From NCBI GenBank assembly GCA_028820035.1, contig JAPPKI010000125.1, forward strand, positions 1-6,111: a DNA stretch of 6,111 nt, written 5' to 3'. This stretch comes from a bacterium (GTDB lineage: Bacteria; Actinomycetota; Acidimicrobiia; Acidimicrobiales; Bin134). Under the pieces are notes generated by a model. It was not told the DNA's origin. It did no database searches and worked only from the letters and a program-made list of their open reading frames with translations. The first letter of the stretch is position 1. Each line of letters begins with the position of its first letter. A program made the position numbers and the translations under genes. Of the stretch, positions 5,023 through 6,111 are shown one piece after another.

Positions 5023-5595
5023 CTAGACTTCACCCAGCCAGGCAGGGGCCCGGTCGAGCAGGAACTCACTGATCTCCGTCACCTTGGGCATCACGCCGCC
5101 CAGGCACTCCTGGCCGGTGAACATGCCGCTGATCGACACCTCCACCCGGGCGGTAATGGAGATGCTCCGCTCCGGGGCGTCGGTGACCGCGGCGTAGGCG
5201 TCGATGGCCGACACGTCCAGAGGCAGCTCTATGCCGCCGATGCCGGCCAGGTCGGTGGCCAACAGCAGCAGGTCGGGGCCGTCGGGCAGCGGGGGCAGGC
5301 TCCACGACACCACCATGGGCAGCTTGAAGTCCTCGGTGGGCTCCACCCCCTCGGGCAGCTCCATCACATGGTCCTCGAAGCCCAGCATCACCCGGGGGTC
5401 CACCTCCAGCGTGATGTGTACATCGAGCGGGCCACCGCAGGCCGCCGCGGGGTGCAGATCCACCTCCCAGGCCTGGCGCATGGAGTAGGTCTCCACGAAA
5501 TGGCGATCATCGTGGACGTGGAAGCCGTGATCGGCGGCGTGGTCCTTGAGATCGGCGATGAAGGTGGCGATATCGACGACAGCCAAGAGTCCCAC
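5023..5595 (-). CDS. Hypothetical protein, 190 residues, no recognised domain
   Basis: I do not recognise this protein. It is acidic and apparently soluble, with no signal peptide and no membrane segment. After a hydrophobic N-terminus (MGLLAVVDIATFIADL), residues 24-48 are rich in His and Asp (GFHVHDDRHFVETYSMRQAW region). Alternating hydrophobic stretches at 57-66 (PLDVHITLEV), 93-101 and 144-157 (SISITARVEVSISG) look like beta strands, and the C-terminus (173-187) looks helical, ending APAWLGEV. The best start is GTG 5595, since the frame closes at a TAA at 5637-5635 with no other start between; a TTG three codons downstream is the alternative, and no clear Shine-Dalgarno is visible. Coding is supported by protein-like composition, consistent G/C third positions and absence of any better frame here. 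It precedes the PAP2 gene by 98 bases on the same strand, so co-transcription is possible, although dyads lie between them. Confidence 0.75.
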   Translation of the reverse strand: MGLLAVVDIATFIADLKDHAADHGFHVHDDRHFVETYSMRQAWEVDLHPAAACGGPLDVHITLEVDPRVMLGFEDHVMELPEGVEPTEDFKLPMVVSWSLPPLPDGPDLLLLATDLAGIGGIELPLDVSAIDAYAAVTDAPERSISITARVEVSISGMFTGQECLGGVMPKVTEISEFLLDRAPAWLGEV

Positions 5596-5619
5596 ACTGC
5601 CACGAAATTGACCGTGCTG

Positions 5620-5632
5620 GCTATCCGATAGC
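5620..5632. promoter_or_regulatory. Candidate operator: perfect dyad GCTATC-C-GATAGC in the divergent intergenic region
   Basis: The dyad has six-base perfect arms around a single central base. It is centred at 5626, in the 53-base gap between the start of the minus-strand unknown gene (5595) and the start of the plus-strand inositol phosphatase-like gene (5649). Its position, 16 bases before the latter's GTG and 24 from the former's, would let one bound dimer affect both divergent promoters. It is an inference from symmetry and position only. Confidence 0.4.
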
Positions 5633-5635
5633 GGT

Positions 5636-5641
5636 TAGTTT
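5636..5641 (+). promoter_or_regulatory. Possible -10 box (TAGTTT) of a leaderless transcript
   Basis: TAGTTT fits the TANNNT form of the -10 element common in actinobacteria. It ends seven bases before the GTG at 5649, so transcription would start at or next to the start codon. There is no Shine-Dalgarno-like purine run before that GTG, which fits leaderless translation. No good -35 at normal spacing is seen; a TTGACC at 5608-5613 is too far away. Confidence 0.45.
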
Positions 5642-5648
5642 CACCCCG

Positions 5649-6111
5649 GTGGACAGCGACCGGATTCTGACCGTCTTCGATCGGGCCGCAGCCCGAGTGG
5701 CCGAGGCAGTGGCCCGGATCGACGGTGGCCAGCTCACCGGGAACCGAGAAGGCCAGTACAGCTTCGACGTGGCCGCCGATGAAGCGGCCCGAGAGGTGCT
5801 GGCCGAGGCTGGCTTCGGGGTGTACAGCGAGGAATCGGGATCGCACGACGCCGATCGGGAGCTCGTGGTGGTGCTCGACCCCGTGGACGGCTCCACCAAC
5901 GCGGCCCGCGGCCTGCCGTGGTACTCCACCAGCTTTTGCGCGGTCGACTCCGAGGGGATGCTGGCCGCGCTGGTGCTCAATCTGGTGAACAACAAGGCCT
6001 ACCGCGCCGTTCGAGGCCGAGGGGCCACCGTCAATAGCCGCACGCTAGCTCCCCTCACCGAAGGCGAACCCCGCCGGGGATCGGGGCCCTCGGGACAGCG
6101 GTCGCTGGGAG
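5649..6111 (+). CDS. Inositol monophosphatase-family protein, 3' partial
   Basis: The first 154 codons of a magnesium-dependent sugar/inositol phosphate phosphatase are present; the frame runs open off the right edge, and complete family members are usually about 250-280 residues. Family enzymes hydrolyse myo-inositol-1-phosphate, fructose-1,6-bisphosphate, histidinol phosphate or 3'-phosphoadenosine 5'-phosphate. The metal-site signatures are YSEESG (59-64, with Glu61/Glu62) and LDPVDGSTNAARGLPW (76-91), where Asp77 and Asp80 are the expected metal ligands. Before them SFDVAADEAAREVL (38-51) matches the family's helix with its acidic residue (D44 or nearby). GRGATVNSRTLAP (123-135) matches the later G-x-G-A-x-x-N segment. 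GTG 5649 is chosen because family similarity begins shortly after it and a -10-like TAGTTT sits seven bases upstream, suggesting a leaderless message. The gene is divergent from the unknown minus-strand gene. Substrate cannot be assigned without the C-terminal half. Confidence 0.88.
   Translation, partial: MDSDRILTVFDRAAARVAEAVARIDGGQLTGNREGQYSFDVAADEAAREVLAEAGFGVYSEESGSHDADRELVVVLDPVDGSTNAARGLPWYSTSFCAVDSEGMLAALVLNLVNNKAYRAVRGRGATVNSRTLAPLTEGEPRRGSGPSGQRSLG

Noticed and set aside
4601..5026. A 141-codon plus-strand open frame across the PAP2 promoter region
   Set aside because: It is antisense to the PAP2 N-terminal half and then crosses the intergenic repeats. It has no family features, and the PAP2 frame explains the coding signal.
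5608..5613. TTGACC as a -35 box for the inositol phosphatase-like gene
   Set aside because: No -10-like hexamer lies 16-18 bases downstream; the nearest TANNNT box is 22 bases away. The match is probably chance.

Overview
The window is GC-rich (by eye about two thirds G+C), and its genes have a strong G/C bias at third codon positions. Gene content (a CO-dehydrogenase-like molybdenum hydroxylase, a luciferase-family flavin enzyme, a PAP2_3-type membrane phosphatase, GTG starts and one apparently leaderless gene) fits a high-GC actinobacterium. An Acidimicrobiia-like environmental lineage is my best guess, but there is no marker gene to prove it. The window looks like ordinary chromosome. I see no transposase, integrase, phage gene, CRISPR array or toxin-antitoxin pair.

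Layout. Positions 2-1909 (+) hold the C-terminal four fifths or so of a xanthine dehydrogenase/CoxL-family molybdopterin subunit, cut by the left edge. It is followed after 13 bases by a luciferase-like flavin-dependent oxidoreductase (1923-3032, +), then by a ten-helix DMT/EamA transporter (about 3103-3933, +). These three probably form one transcription unit for oxidising and moving a small organic molecule whose identity cannot be read here. Next come two tRNA genes on the + strand: tRNA-Asn(GTT) at 3968-4043 and a CAT-anticodon tRNA at 4086-4158. The second closely resembles the minor isoleucine tRNA (tRNA-Ile2, read as AUA after lysidine modification) rather than methionine tRNA.

On the minus strand a PAP2-family membrane phosphatase/transferase (4118-4924) converges on the tRNAs. 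Its last 12 codons and its stop codon lie inside the antisense of the CAT tRNA. Upstream of it on the same strand is an unrecognised 190-residue protein (5023-5595). The 98 bases between them hold an 11-bp-period direct repeat just before the PAP2 start and two adjacent dyads. A divergent intergenic region with a perfect 6-1-6 dyad separates the unknown gene from the 5' part of an inositol monophosphatase-family gene (5649 to the right edge, +), which appears to be leaderless.

No new multi-gene system is evident. The points most worth a second look are the PAP2/tRNA antisense overlap, the identity of the CAT tRNA, the non-canonical AYRGPW active-site loop of the hydroxylase, and the small repeats and dyads in the two minus-strand upstream regions.
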